From Bacteroidota bacterium (GTDB taxonomy: Bacteria; Bacteroidota; Bacteroidia; Chitinophagales; JADIYW01), in contig JAQBNI010000106.1 in NCBI GenBank assembly GCA_028288625.1, positions 1 through 35,232 of the forward strand: a stretch of DNA of 35,232 nucleotides. The letters run 5' to 3'. Under the pieces are notes generated by a model. That model was not told where the DNA came from. It ran no database searches and saw only the letters and a program-made list of their open reading frames with translations. The translations under genes were made by a program, and so were the position numbers. Positions within the stretch are counted from its first letter, which is position 1. Each line of letters starts with the position of its first letter. Below are positions 16,171 through 24,118 of this stretch, in pieces.

Positions 16171-18024
16171 ATGAACTACCTGGCAGTCAACAATCTTACA
16201 AAATACTATGGCGATAAGCTCTTATTCAAGGACATTACTCTTTTTATTGACAAGGGACAAAAGGTGGCGCTGATTGCAAAGAACGGTTCGGGTAAATCTT
16301 CATTAATTAAAATTCTGCAGGGATTGGAGCCTCCGGAAAGCGGTGATTTCAAATTTCATAAAGATATTAAGGCAGGATTTTTGGTACAGGAACCAGAATT
16401 TGATGATTCCAAAACGGTTTACGAAACGATCATGCATGCAGAGAATCCTATTTTGATGGCAAGCTTAATTTATGAGCATGCACTCGATGGAAAGGGAGAC
16501 CTGCAAACTGCTATGAATAAAATGGATGAGCTGGAAGCGTGGGATTATGAACAGCAGATGAAAACCATCCTCGGTAAGTTTTTAATTTTTGATCTCGACC
16601 AGCGTGTCGGTACAATGTCGGGCGGACAAAAAAAACGTTTGGCTTTAGCCATATTGCTTTTAGAACAACCTGATATTTTTATCCTTGATGAGCCTACTAA
16701 CCACCTGGATATGGACATGGTAGAATGGCTGGAAGAATATCTTTCGAAAAATAATATAACACTACTGATGATCACGCACGACAGGTATTTTTTAGAAAAT
16801 ATTTGTAATGAGATCCTGGAGCTTGAAAACGGAGTTCTATATAAACACAAAGGCAATTATTCGAAATATTTAGAAAATAAAGAATTGCGTGAAGAGAATA
16901 TGAGGGTGAATGTAGAGAAAGCTCAAAATACATTTCGCAAGGAACTCGAGTGGATGCGACGACAACCGAAAGCGCGAACAGTGAAAGCAAAATCACGAGA
17001 AGATAATTTTGAAAATGTAAAAGAAAAAGCGACAGCGAAGATCCAGGATAAGCCTGTGGAAATGGAAGTGAAAATGCAAAGGCTTGGAGGGAAAATTTTA
17101 GAACTTCATAACATCCACAAAGAATATGACGATAAAGTTTTACTGGATAAATTTTCTCATAAATTTCAAAGAGGAGAACGGGTTGGAATTGTGGGACGAA
17201 ACGGCTGCGGTAAATCTACCTTATTAAATATTATCGTAGGAGATGAGCAGTTCGATAAAGGAAATATTGTATTGGGCGAAACTGTTGTGTTCGGCTATTA
17301 CAATCAAAAAGGACTACAGTTAAAAGAAGACAAGCGTGTAATAGAAGTGATAAAAAACATTGCTGAATTTTTACCTGTTGGGAAAGGAACTTTGTCTGCT
17401 GCCCAGTTACTCGAACGATTTTTATTTCCTTTTGAGCAGCAGTATAATTATGTTTCCACGCTGAGTGGTGGTGAACGCAGGCGCCTGTATTTGCTGACCA
17501 TCCTGATGAAGAACCCGAATTTTTTAATACTTGATGAACCGACAAATGACCTTGATATTCTGACATTACAAGTACTGGAAGATTTCCTGATGGATTTTAA
17601 AGGCTGTTTGGTGATTGTAAGTCATGACCGTTATTTTTTAGACAAACTGACCGAACATTTATTTGTATTTGAAGGTGATGGAAAAGTGCGTGATTTTCTT
17701 GGTAACTACAATGAATATCGCTTACAATTAAAAGAAGAAGCGCGACAATCAAGGAATGAAGAAAAGAATTCTGCGCTTCAAAATTCAAAAACAAATATTG
17801 CTGCAGTAAAGCGAAAGCTTTCTTTTAAAGAACAAACAGAATTCAAGCAACTTGAGAAAGACATAGAAAAACTAACGCTGGAAAAAGTGGAACTCGCAGA
17901 AAAATTATCCGGCAGCATTACAGACCACAAAGAGATACAAAAAGTTTCTCATCGCATTGACGAGATACTAAAGCAATTGGATAAAAAAGAAATGCGTTGG
18001 CTGGAGCTCAGCGAATTTGCATAA
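16171..18024 (+). CDS. ABC-F family ATP-binding cassette protein (Uup/EttA-like)
   Basis: A 617-residue soluble ATPase with two ATP-binding cassettes and no membrane segments; ABC-F proteins act on the ribosome. Cassette 1 has Walker A KNGSGKSS (about residues 38-45), signature MSGGQKKRLALA and Walker B FILDEPTNHLD. Cassette 2 has Walker A GRNGCGKSTLL, signature LSGGERRRLYLL and FLILDEPTNDLD. The linker between them carries the ABC-F interdomain region (WMRRQPKARTVKAKSR), and the last 90 residues form a charged coiled coil with IEKLTLEKVELAEKL and KQLDKKEMRW, as in Uup. The longer frame starting at 16084 is rejected because ATG 16171 gives the canonical MNYLAVNNLTK start. A role in translation-factor function or drug resistance cannot be told apart from sequence. 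Confidence 0.95.
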   Translation: MNYLAVNNLTKYYGDKLLFKDITLFIDKGQKVALIAKNGSGKSSLIKILQGLEPPESGDFKFHKDIKAGFLVQEPEFDDSKTVYETIMHAENPILMASLIYEHALDGKGDLQTAMNKMDELEAWDYEQQMKTILGKFLIFDLDQRVGTMSGGQKKRLALAILLLEQPDIFILDEPTNHLDMDMVEWLEEYLSKNNITLLMITHDRYFLENICNEILELENGVLYKHKGNYSKYLENKELREENMRVNVEKAQNTFRKELEWMRRQPKARTVKAKSREDNFENVKEKATAKIQDKPVEMEVKMQRLGGKILELHNIHKEYDDKVLLDKFSHKFQRGERVGIVGRNGCGKSTLLNIIVGDEQFDKGNIVLGETVVFGYYNQKGLQLKEDKRVIEVIKNIAEFLPVGKGTLSAAQLLERFLFPFEQQYNYVSTLSGGERRRLYLLTILMKNPNFLILDEPTNDLDILTLQVLEDFLMDFKGCLVIVSHDRYFLDKLTEHLFVFEGDGKVRDFLGNYNEYRLQLKEEARQSRNEEKNSALQNSKTNIAAVKRKLSFKEQTEFKQLEKDIEKLTLEKVELAEKLSGSITDHKEIQKVSHRIDEILKQLDKKEMRWLELSEFA

Positions 18025-18031
18025 AAAGTTT

Positions 18032-19075
18032 CTACTCTTTCTTGTTGGATATTTCGAAATCCAGCAGCCATTTTTTTCGCCATACACCACCGCCATAACC
18101 CGTCATTGTGCCGTCATTTCCAATTACCCGGTGACAAGGAATAATAATTGCAATCCTATTCATGCCGTTTGCATTTGCCACTGCCCGAACTGCTTCGGGT
18201 TTTTGAATGGCAGTGGCTTGTTGTTTATAGGAACGCGTTTTACCGTAAGGAATATTTTGTAATTCTTTCCAGACCGACTGCTGAAATTCACTTCCCGGTG
18301 TATACAACGGGACCGTAAACTCTGTTCTTCTTCCATCAAAATATTCAGTGATCTCTTTTTGAAGCAGCTCAAAATGTTTATTAGCTCCCTGGATAATAGA
18401 AGCATTTAATTGTTTAGCTAAACTTTTAAATTCTGTTTCCAGCATTTTCCTGTCAGAAAATTCAAGCAGGCAAATTCCTTTCTCTGTTGCGCAGGCAAAC
18501 ATTGTACCCAGCGGAGTTTCCAGGCGTGTGAGATCAACTACTATTTGATCCTTACTGTTTTTCGGAGATACGCCAAATATAGATTTGAAAGAATCATTAA
18601 ATCCGCTTAAAGATTCGTAGCCGGTTTCAAAAGCTGTTGAGGTCACTGAATTTCCATTCTGTATTTTTTTAAATGCAGAATTGATACGGAACATTCTCTG
18701 GTAAGCATGAAATGTAATGCCGTGATTTTTTAAGAACCACCTGCGTATCGTTGCAGGTTCTATACCTTTTAACCTGAGGTCGTAATCTTTAAATTTGTGT
18801 GCCGGCTGTTCTGTGATCTCTTTTAAGAGGTTGCGAATGTAATCCGGTGTTTCATTTAGTTTTTCCAACGGATTGCAGACTTTACAAGGTCTGTATCCGT
18901 GTAATATGGCTTCCTTTGTGCTGTTGAAAAATTCTACATTCTCTTTTTTGGGTTTTCGCGCAGTGCAGGTCGGGCGACAAAAAATCCCCGTTGTTTTTAC
19001 GGCGGCGATAAATGATCCTTCATAGGAAACATCTTTATCAACCAAAGCCTGGTACATGATCGTATCGGTAAGCAT
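18032..19075 (-). CDS. ada: Bifunctional Ada: methylation-sensing transcriptional activator and O6-methylguanine-DNA methyltransferase
   Basis: Repairs alkylated DNA and switches on the adaptive response. The 347-residue protein matches the length of E. coli Ada (354). The N-terminal zinc/methyl-phosphotriester domain has FCRPTC (C33, C37) and PCKVC (C64, C67); C33 corresponds to the methyl-acceptor Cys38. An AraC-type helix-turn-helix follows (about residues 90-165). The C-terminal MGMT domain has the active cysteine in IIPCHRVIG (C314) and ends with the usual GYGGGVWRKKWLLDFE. ATG 19075 is chosen because it gives MLTDTIMYQALVDKDVSYEGSF and a purine-rich upstream run; ATG 19105 is also possible, and a longer frame starting at 19207 would run through a heptamer array. 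It converges on the ABC-F gene with seven bases between stops. Confidence 0.94.
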   Translation of the reverse strand: MLTDTIMYQALVDKDVSYEGSFIAAVKTTGIFCRPTCTARKPKKENVEFFNSTKEAILHGYRPCKVCNPLEKLNETPDYIRNLLKEITEQPAHKFKDYDLRLKGIEPATIRRWFLKNHGITFHAYQRMFRINSAFKKIQNGNSVTSTAFETGYESLSGFNDSFKSIFGVSPKNSKDQIVVDLTRLETPLGTMFACATEKGICLLEFSDRKMLETEFKSLAKQLNASIIQGANKHFELLQKEITEYFDGRRTEFTVPLYTPGSEFQQSVWKELQNIPYGKTRSYKQQATAIQKPEAVRAVANANGMNRIAIIIPCHRVIGNDGTMTGYGGGVWRKKWLLDFEISNKKE

Positions 19076-19148
19076 ATCTTTTTCAAACAAAATTAATTGA
19101 CTCATATTAAGCTGACAACCGATAAATGAACAAGTATTTTTTTCTGTA

Positions 19149-19266
19149 GTATTAAGTAGTGAGTATTTCGTATTGCGACAATACCAAGGTTTAATAACAG
19201 TAATCATCTTTTCTCACATCTCCATACTTTGTACGCATTACTCAATACGCTGTACATACTACTATT
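19149..19266 (-). repeat. Opposed heptamer arrays upstream of ada (unit GTATTGC / TACGCAT)
   Basis: On the plus strand, four 7-bp units of GTAnTnn type (19149-19176) face five TAC-led units (19232-19266) in the gap between the esterase stop and the ada start; the last unit contains the esterase stop codon. Read on the minus strand, the inner part carries GTGAGAAA (19210-19217), then TTGTCGCAATAC (19170-19181), and TCACTACT (19155-19162), all found again at 24063-24107. Confidence 0.7.
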
Positions 19267-20485
19267 TGCACCCCGCTGCATTATTGCAAACCGGTGCATC
19301 CGCATTCATAATTTCCTTTCCTTTAATAGGATTTCCCTGTACCACACTGTAAGTAAAATCACTGATAAGCGTGAGCAATTTATTAAAGCCAACGCTGCTC
19401 ATGCCATGACCGCCACCGCACATGTAATCAAATTTCACCGTATTGTTGTTCTTCATAAATTCATAGATCAAACCGCTTCCTGCAATTTCAGGAAAAGTAT
19501 TTTTTTGTTTGCATTTATATGCAGGACCTTTTACAGGATCGATCAATTCATCACAGCTTCCGGAGATCAGCTCCACTGCATCTGCATTTGCTTTCTTATT
19601 CATGATCTTTTCCGTGAGAATAGCACCGGCGAGTGTAAACACACCTGCTACGTGAGTATTGTACTGCATATTATCTTTCATCGGATCAAGTGTACCGCCT
19701 ACCTGGTCAAGAATGCCTTTCGGGATATCGCTTTCATCATACAATGCCATTCCCAATGCTGTAATCGCACCTGCGCTTTGTCCGCCGATAAAGATTTTAT
19801 TCGGATCTATTCCCAGGCGCTCAGCATTTGCTTTTAAATATCGTACGGCTGAGCGCGCATCTTGTATAGCCCGTATCACCGCAGGATAAAAACCGGTATT
19901 AAAATCTCCCTGGCATTGTGAAGATTCTATGGCATTTTGAAAACCGATACGGTAGTCCATAGAGGCAACGACGTACCCTTTTTGTACCATGCCGGTGCAG
20001 ACCTCTGTGGTGCAATCATCCACCTTCATATAAAATCCTCCGCCAAAAATATACACTACGCACGGTCGTTTTTTTTCTGCATCATCTCTTGGCGAAAATA
20101 TATCCATGATGAGATCCATGTTGCCGCCATTATATGTTGGTGCACTTTTTTTGTACGTTTCCGAAATAATATCGTAGTCTTTGTAAATATAATCTTTGTA
20201 ACGCGTGCCCCATGGGTTAGGATTAGTGGTCAACATTTTTCCTCCGGGAATAAGTGTAGGCTTTATTCGATTTTTATTAGGAGGATAAGTGATGACATAT
20301 GCACGTGGCGGCAACTGACCGGTTGCTTTCTGAACGCTGGTTTGTGTTTGAAGAAGTGCAGTACAACCCGTTAAGAATCCCGTGGTGATTATACAAAGAA
20401 AGAGCAGGCTGTTTTTTGCTGTTCTTGTTTTATTGATTTTTATATTGCTGAAATAGGTGTAAGCAGTTGGAAGTTCCGAATTCAT
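19262..20485 (-). CDS. Alpha/beta-hydrolase esterase lipoprotein
   Basis: A 407-residue carboxylesterase/lipase-type alpha/beta hydrolase. A hydrophobic stretch ends in LTGC with C41 as a likely lipidation site, unusually far from the N-terminus (about 25 polar residues precede it); no other in-frame ATG lies between. The oxyanion region is YIFGGGFYM (about 145-153), the nucleophile elbow is GGQSAGA with S237, and the late histidine is in GGGHGMSS (about 364), so a catalytic triad is present. The spacing from elbow to the substrate side and the C-terminal lid are those of the BD-FAE/esterase_lipase group. Substrate unknown. It lies on the minus strand about 33 bp downstream of the ceramidase gene; both could act on lipid or ester substrates, which is inference. 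Confidence 0.85.
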   Translation of the reverse strand: MNSELPTAYTYFSNIKINKTRTAKNSLLFLCIITTGFLTGCTALLQTQTSVQKATGQLPPRAYVITYPPNKNRIKPTLIPGGKMLTTNPNPWGTRYKDYIYKDYDIISETYKKSAPTYNGGNMDLIMDIFSPRDDAEKKRPCVVYIFGGGFYMKVDDCTTEVCTGMVQKGYVVASMDYRIGFQNAIESSQCQGDFNTGFYPAVIRAIQDARSAVRYLKANAERLGIDPNKIFIGGQSAGAITALGMALYDESDIPKGILDQVGGTLDPMKDNMQYNTHVAGVFTLAGAILTEKIMNKKANADAVELISGSCDELIDPVKGPAYKCKQKNTFPEIAGSGLIYEFMKNNNTVKFDYMCGGGHGMSSVGFNKLLTLISDFTYSVVQGNPIKGKEIMNADAPVCNNAAGCK

Positions 20486-20503
20486 AATTAAAAAGATTAG
20501 TTA

Positions 20504-20511
20504 CGAAAGTA
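20504..20511 (-). promoter_or_regulatory. Possible -7 box for the esterase gene
   Basis: On the minus strand the sequence reads TACTTTCG, one mismatch from TAnnTTTG, 18 bases before the esterase ATG. It overlaps a small perfect inverted repeat (GTTAC, four bases, GTAAC). Weak evidence; the gene could also be read from the ceramidase promoter. Confidence 0.25.
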
Positions 20512-20518
20512 ACCAAAA

Positions 20519-21466
20519 TCACTCTAATTTGTTCATGTTTCTCACTGGAACAGGCTCAACCGCAGCTACAACTTCTTCCTCTTCCACGGTTAAAAATTCT
20601 TCGCTCCTGTAATAAAGGTAAGCTAAGAGAATACTGAATGTATTCAGAATATGCCACAATGCATGTCCCTGGAAAACGCTTGTCGGAGAGCAGAGTTTAT
20701 TCGTGATATCAAGCACCCAGATAGAGAACGCGATAAGCAATGTAATGAATGATGCTTTTAACAATCCTAAAACTGATGTAGAATTTTTCACCTTCGTGAT
20801 CAATATAAAATTCGTTGCAAAAAATGAAAGTGTGAGCAAGGGGAATATAATATTGATGGGTAATCTCCAAAGGAAAAAGAAAAAGCATGCCTGGACAATG
20901 ATCGCGCAAACAATAAAAAATTTGTTGGAGACATAGGTTTTTCCTTTGTACTTTATGATCGGAAATAATTTAAAAAGTGTGTAAGAAAGAAATGCGACAA
21001 ATAAAAAATACATGCCGGTCTGATCGATCTTTTGAAAAAAGAAAGTGAGTGTTGCATGATACATAAAACTTCCGATGCCCATGTACAAGGTAGAAAAACC
21101 AATGAGGTATGTGAAACCGGGAAATTTTGCAAGCAGGTTGTTTACACTATGTCTTTCAGAGTAACGGTGATCATTTTTAGCAATGCTGATAAACATTAAA
21201 GCGATAATAATGTAGCCGATGTTCGACCAGGTATTCGAAGGCTGTACGATTAGTTGATCGAAGCGGTTCATTTCACAAAAATGCGTTGCATTTCCTAAAG
21301 CCTTGCGCCATGTTTCCCAGGGATCGATATATTGATTAAGCTTGTATAAAACGAATAAGCCTGCAGCAATAATGATCGTCCCGAAAAAAGGCCAGGTGAG
21401 CACTCGTGGGCGATGATTATGCAAACTATAATCCTCTTTGAATTTGTCGAAATCTAAAATTGGCAT
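20519..21466 (-). CDS. Alkaline-ceramidase-like integral membrane hydrolase (CREST superfamily)
   Basis: A 315-residue polytopic membrane protein with about seven hydrophobic segments. It matches the alkaline ceramidase/aPHC family, whose members hydrolyse ceramide to sphingosine and fatty acid or act as receptors and related hydrolases. The diagnostic segments are CEMNRFDQLIVQPSNTWSNIGYI (about residues 64-86, the family C-E...QPxNTxSN signature), SFMYHATLTFF (S133, H137), the following KIDQT (D148) and the C-terminal GHALWHILNTFS with two histidines. Together these give the Ser, Asp and three His residues of the superfamily metal site. Many Bacteroidota make sphingolipids, so ceramide turnover is plausible, but the substrate is not shown here. 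It is followed on the same strand by the esterase lipoprotein. Confidence 0.88.
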   Translation of the reverse strand: MPILDFDKFKEDYSLHNHRPRVLTWPFFGTIIIAAGLFVLYKLNQYIDPWETWRKALGNATHFCEMNRFDQLIVQPSNTWSNIGYIIIALMFISIAKNDHRYSERHSVNNLLAKFPGFTYLIGFSTLYMGIGSFMYHATLTFFFQKIDQTGMYFLFVAFLSYTLFKLFPIIKYKGKTYVSNKFFIVCAIIVQACFFFFLWRLPINIIFPLLTLSFFATNFILITKVKNSTSVLGLLKASFITLLIAFSIWVLDITNKLCSPTSVFQGHALWHILNTFSILLAYLYYRSEEFLTVEEEEVVAAVEPVPVRNMNKLE

Positions 21467-21486
21467 GGATGGTTTTGAGTCTTTAA

Positions 21487-21494
21487 CAAAAATA
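21487..21494 (-). promoter_or_regulatory. Candidate -7 box for the ceramidase-like gene
   Basis: Reads TATTTTTG on the minus strand, a perfect TAnnTTTG match, 20 bases before the start codon at 21466. No convincing -33 element. Confidence 0.4.
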
Positions 21495-21540
21495 CACTTT
21501 TGTGATCCTCACCGCTTGATTATATTGTTAAAGAAGTGAT

Positions 21541-21569
21541 AAAAAAAACCACCCCGAAAAAAGGAGTGG
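21541..21569 (-). terminator. Rho-independent terminator after the DUF4412 gene
   Basis: On the minus strand, CCACTCC and GGGGTGG form a seven-pair stem (one mismatch) around a seven-base loop of mostly T, followed by a run of eight T. It lies 27-56 bp after the DUF4412 stop codon. Confidence 0.8.
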
Positions 21570-21596
21570 CTGTTATTCTATATAAATGTACTTAGA

Positions 21597-22493
21597 TTAT
21601 TTTCCGCCGAACATTGGTAATCCGCGTATATCTGTAATTGTAAAACCATCAGTTGTAAATAGTGATGCGGCAGGTTTAATTTTTTTAATATCTGTAAGTG
21701 TTACTTTCATTTCAGAGCCATCCCTGTTTAAAACATTTGTTTCGAGGGCAGTACCTTTAACATCTGAAACATTGGTTTCGCCAAATGGTGATTTACCTTT
21801 AAATCCTGCATTTGCCATGGTAATGAGATCGTTCGTATTCAATGCGAGATCCGCAGTAACCCACGATTCTATCTTCTTTATTTTGTTGGTGCTGTCAGGA
21901 TAGGTAACCAATAACTTTTCGCATTTATATCCCTGGATAATTTTCGTTTCTCCCGTCTTTTTAATTAAAGGCGCCTTTGCTGCTTTCTTGGGATCTGCAG
22001 TAGCAAGAACCGGTTTAGGGCGTTTCATCAGCAAGCCTGATTTCTTACCCTTGTTGTCTGTGGTGAGCATTGTTATTTCGTCGTATTGTGCATTTACTAA
22101 AGCACGTAAACTTTTTACATCTCTAATAACAAACGATGGAACCATAGCAGCCTGGAAGCCATCAAATGCGTATTGTATTTTGCCGGCATTGGATTTACCC
22201 TGCACATTCTTTTCATCAAAATTCATCGTGAAGCTGCCAAGAAAAGTAAATGGTTTTGCCGTTGGAGAAGGTTTGCTCTCTTCTGCAGCCGTTTCACTTC
22301 TTTGTGTTTTTATATTTGCAGAAGTATTTTTTTGAGTTTTTTCAACAGGTGGCTTTACCGGTTTAGGATGCATTTGTTCTGACTTAACCTTCATTTCAGC
22401 AGCCTTCCTGGGGTCGATAGTAATTGTTTTGTTGTTTTGCGCTTCACAAAGAATGAAGGAACCTATAAAGAGAAATAAAAATGCTTTTTTCAT
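21597..22493 (-). CDS. DUF4412 domain-containing secreted protein
   Basis: A 298-residue protein with a 19-residue signal peptide (MKKAFLFLFIGSFILCEAQ), so it is exported. After a Lys/Pro/Ser/Thr-rich linker (residues about 45-80) comes the DUF4412 domain, with KSGLLMKRPKPV, the strand GYKCEKLLVTYPDSTNKIKKIESWV and the final EMKVTLTDIKKIKPAASLFT. DUF4412 proteins occur widely in Bacteroidota and related phyla; their role is unknown. The fold is predicted to resemble periplasmic beta-rich ligand-binding domains (LolA-like), which is inference. It is a single-gene unit with its own promoter box (22510-22517) and terminator (21541-21569). Confidence 0.85.
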   Translation of the reverse strand: MKKAFLFLFIGSFILCEAQNNKTITIDPRKAAEMKVKSEQMHPKPVKPPVEKTQKNTSANIKTQRSETAAEESKPSPTAKPFTFLGSFTMNFDEKNVQGKSNAGKIQYAFDGFQAAMVPSFVIRDVKSLRALVNAQYDEITMLTTDNKGKKSGLLMKRPKPVLATADPKKAAKAPLIKKTGETKIIQGYKCEKLLVTYPDSTNKIKKIESWVTADLALNTNDLITMANAGFKGKSPFGETNVSDVKGTALETNVLNRDGSEMKVTLTDIKKIKPAASLFTTDGFTITDIRGLPMFGGK

Positions 22494-22509
22494 GTGTTCA
22501 AAATTTCCC

Positions 22510-22517
22510 CAAAGATA
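22510..22517 (-). promoter_or_regulatory. -7 box for the DUF4412 gene
   Basis: Reads TATCTTTG on the minus strand, the strongest form of the Bacteroidota -7 consensus, 16 bases before the ATG at 22493. The expected leader is about 10 bases. The -33 TTG is not at the expected spacing. Confidence 0.55.
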
Positions 22518-22598
22518 GAATATTATCGCAACCGAGTTTACGATTTGAGGTTTTTTAATCCGAATGGAAAGAAAGAGAAAAAAGGAATATATTATTCT

Positions 22599-23090
22599 TT
22601 AAAAAACAGCTCTGAAAAAATGATAACACATCATCAGGACAAGGATAATTTTTATACCGCTGGTGAATAAAAAGCCGATAAAAGACCCAATGCCGGAGCG
22701 GATCGCAACGGAAATATTCTGCCCGGTGACGAGTTCTGCTGCCATCGCTCCGAGAAACGGACACACAATAATGGAAATAGCGCCAAAAGGCGAGAGTATG
22801 ATGCCGATAAGGATGCCGATAAAACTGCCCCTGATGCCGGCTTTGGTACCGCCGAATTTTTTAGTACCCCACACCGGGATAAAATAATCAGCAACAAGAA
22901 TAATAAAAATAATTATAGCATAAGTGATCAGCAGCCATACAGGAAGGTCTTCGGTTTTATTCAAACCAAAATAAGCGATGAGCAAGGCAATGTATGCAAT
23001 CGGAGGACCCGGTAATGGCGGCAGCACACAGCTTACCAATCCGATCACCAGTAAAATAATTCCTATAGTTATGATAATACTTGCTTCCAC
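22599..23090 (-). CDS. DUF456 domain-containing membrane protein
   Basis: A 163-residue small integral membrane protein of the DUF456 family, with about four hydrophobic segments. Landmarks are the opening ILLVIGLVSCVLPPLPGPPIAYIALL (a conserved double-proline PGPP loop), DYFIPVWGTKKFGGTKAGIRGSFIG and the glycine-rich repeat ILIGIILSPFGAISIIVCPFLGAMAAEL. The GTKKFGGTKAGIRG stretch is the most conserved part of the family. Function unknown. The start is GTG at 23090, the first start codon after an in-frame gap; no ATG in the frame would retain the first membrane segment. It is divergent from surE, with a 130 bp gap holding promoter boxes on both strands. Confidence 0.88.
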   Translation of the reverse strand: MEASIIITIGIILLVIGLVSCVLPPLPGPPIAYIALLIAYFGLNKTEDLPVWLLITYAIIIFIILVADYFIPVWGTKKFGGTKAGIRGSFIGILIGIILSPFGAISIIVCPFLGAMAAELVTGQNISVAIRSGIGSFIGFLFTSGIKIILVLMMCYHFFRAVF

Positions 23091-23152
23091 TTTTTAGAAT
23101 ACATTTTTTAAATTCCTATCCGTCGCTATAAAAATAGAATAAATTTATACTG

Positions 23153-23160
23153 CAAAAATA
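23153..23160 (-). promoter_or_regulatory. Candidate -7 box for the DUF456 gene
   Basis: Reads TATTTTTG on the minus strand, 62 bases upstream of the GTG start, which would leave a leader of about 55 bases. It is in an A-rich stretch, so chance matches are likely. Confidence 0.3.
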
Positions 23161-23200
23161 AAAATTAAAATCCGTGGGACTTATTATTATCGCTTGTCAC

Positions 23201-23216
23201 TAAATTTGTACCTTTG
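23201..23216 (+). promoter_or_regulatory. Two adjacent -7 boxes in front of surE
   Basis: TAAATTTG (23201-23208) is followed directly by TACCTTTG (23209-23216), both perfect TAnnTTTG matches. The second is four bases from the surE ATG, as at the ABC-F gene, so transcripts may be nearly leaderless. Confidence 0.45.
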
Positions 23217-23220
23217 GCGC

Positions 23221-24030
23221 ATGAGCAAACCCCTGATTTTAGTTACGAATGATGATGGAATTGTTTCTCCCGGGATCAAAGCGCTTGTAGAAGTGATGAC
23301 AAAATTCGGAGATGTTACGGTGGTGGCGCCTGACAGCCCGCAATCCGGCATGGGACACGCCATTACGATTCACGATCCGCTGCGCTTGCAGAAAGTAAAT
23401 GTTTTCGGAGATGTTCCTTCTTACCAGTGTTCAGGCACTCCTGTTGATTGCGTAAAGATTGCGATCGATAAGATCTTTCACAGGAAACCGGATCTTTGTG
23501 TGTCGGGTATCAATCATGGCTCTAACGCATCTATAAATGTGATTTATTCCGGAACGATGTCAGCAGCAATGGAAGCGGCTATTGACGGCATTCCGGCTGT
23601 TGGTTTTTCTCTTCTTGATTTTTCTTTCGATGCGGATTTCAAACCTGCACAAGTATATATTGAAAAGATTATTGCAAATGTTTTAAAAGGAGGGATTCCA
23701 AAAGATTCTTTATTAAATGTAAATTTTCCAAAGCTGCCGTCGAGCAAAATAAAAGGAATGAAGATATGCCGGCAGGCAACAGCGAAATGGGAGGAAGAAT
23801 TTGATGAGCGAATAGATCCGAACGGAAAGGCGTATTACTGGCTAACCGGAAATTTCGTGAATAAAGACCAGGGAGAGGACACGGATATCTGGGCTTTGGA
23901 AAATGGCTATGTGTCTATTGTTCCCGTGCAGTTTGACCTTACACATTATCACGCCATTTCTTATATAAATCAAAACTGGGATATTCACGAGAAAATGATG
24001 GATAAGAAGATCGATATTAAGAAAAGCTGA
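23221..24030 (+). CDS. surE: 5'-nucleotidase/exopolyphosphatase SurE
   Basis: A 269-residue metal-dependent nucleoside-monophosphate phosphatase linked to stationary-phase survival and phosphate metabolism. The start MSKPLILVTNDDGIVSPG places the metal-binding D11-D12 in the NDDG motif; the later VVAPDSPQSGMGHAITI, SGTPVDCVKIA, the serine/asparagine-rich SGINHGSNASINVIYSGTMSAAMEAA and a C-terminal WDIHE follow the family order. Normal SurE length is about 250-270. The open frame reaches nine codons further upstream, but the ATG at 23221 gives the family N-terminus. It is followed by a heptamer element and a small membrane protein gene, then lpxB, all on the same strand. Confidence 0.96.
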   Translation: MSKPLILVTNDDGIVSPGIKALVEVMTKFGDVTVVAPDSPQSGMGHAITIHDPLRLQKVNVFGDVPSYQCSGTPVDCVKIAIDKIFHRKPDLCVSGINHGSNASINVIYSGTMSAAMEAAIDGIPAVGFSLLDFSFDADFKPAQVYIEKIIANVLKGGIPKDSLLNVNFPKLPSSKIKGMKICRQATAKWEEEFDERIDPNGKAYYWLTGNFVNKDQGEDTDIWALENGYVSIVPVQFDLTHYHAISYINQNWDIHEKMMDKKIDIKKS

Positions 24031-24038
24031 AGCAAATA

Positions 24039-24113
24039 GTACAACGTATAACGTATTGCGTAGTGAGAAAGAAAACGGATAAATATTTTGTCGCAATACT
24101 CACTACTAACACA
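24039..24113 (+). repeat. Opposed heptamer arrays after surE, unit GTATTGC
   Basis: Four 7-bp units of GTAnnnn type (24039-24066) are followed by a 26-base spacer and inverse units (24093-24106). The inner part carries GTGAGAAA (24063-24070), TTGTCGCAATAC (24088-24099) and TCACTACT (24100-24107), matching the element upstream of ada. It fills the gap between surE and the next start codon. Confidence 0.75.
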
Positions 24114-24118
24114 ACACA

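Noticed and set aside
18160-18405. Minus-strand small open frame within the ada gene
   Set aside because: It is a shadow of ada in another frame, with no motif or separate initiation signal.
19076-19207. Longer ada start giving 391 residues
   Set aside because: The added N-terminus is encoded by heptamer repeat sequence and has no family similarity.
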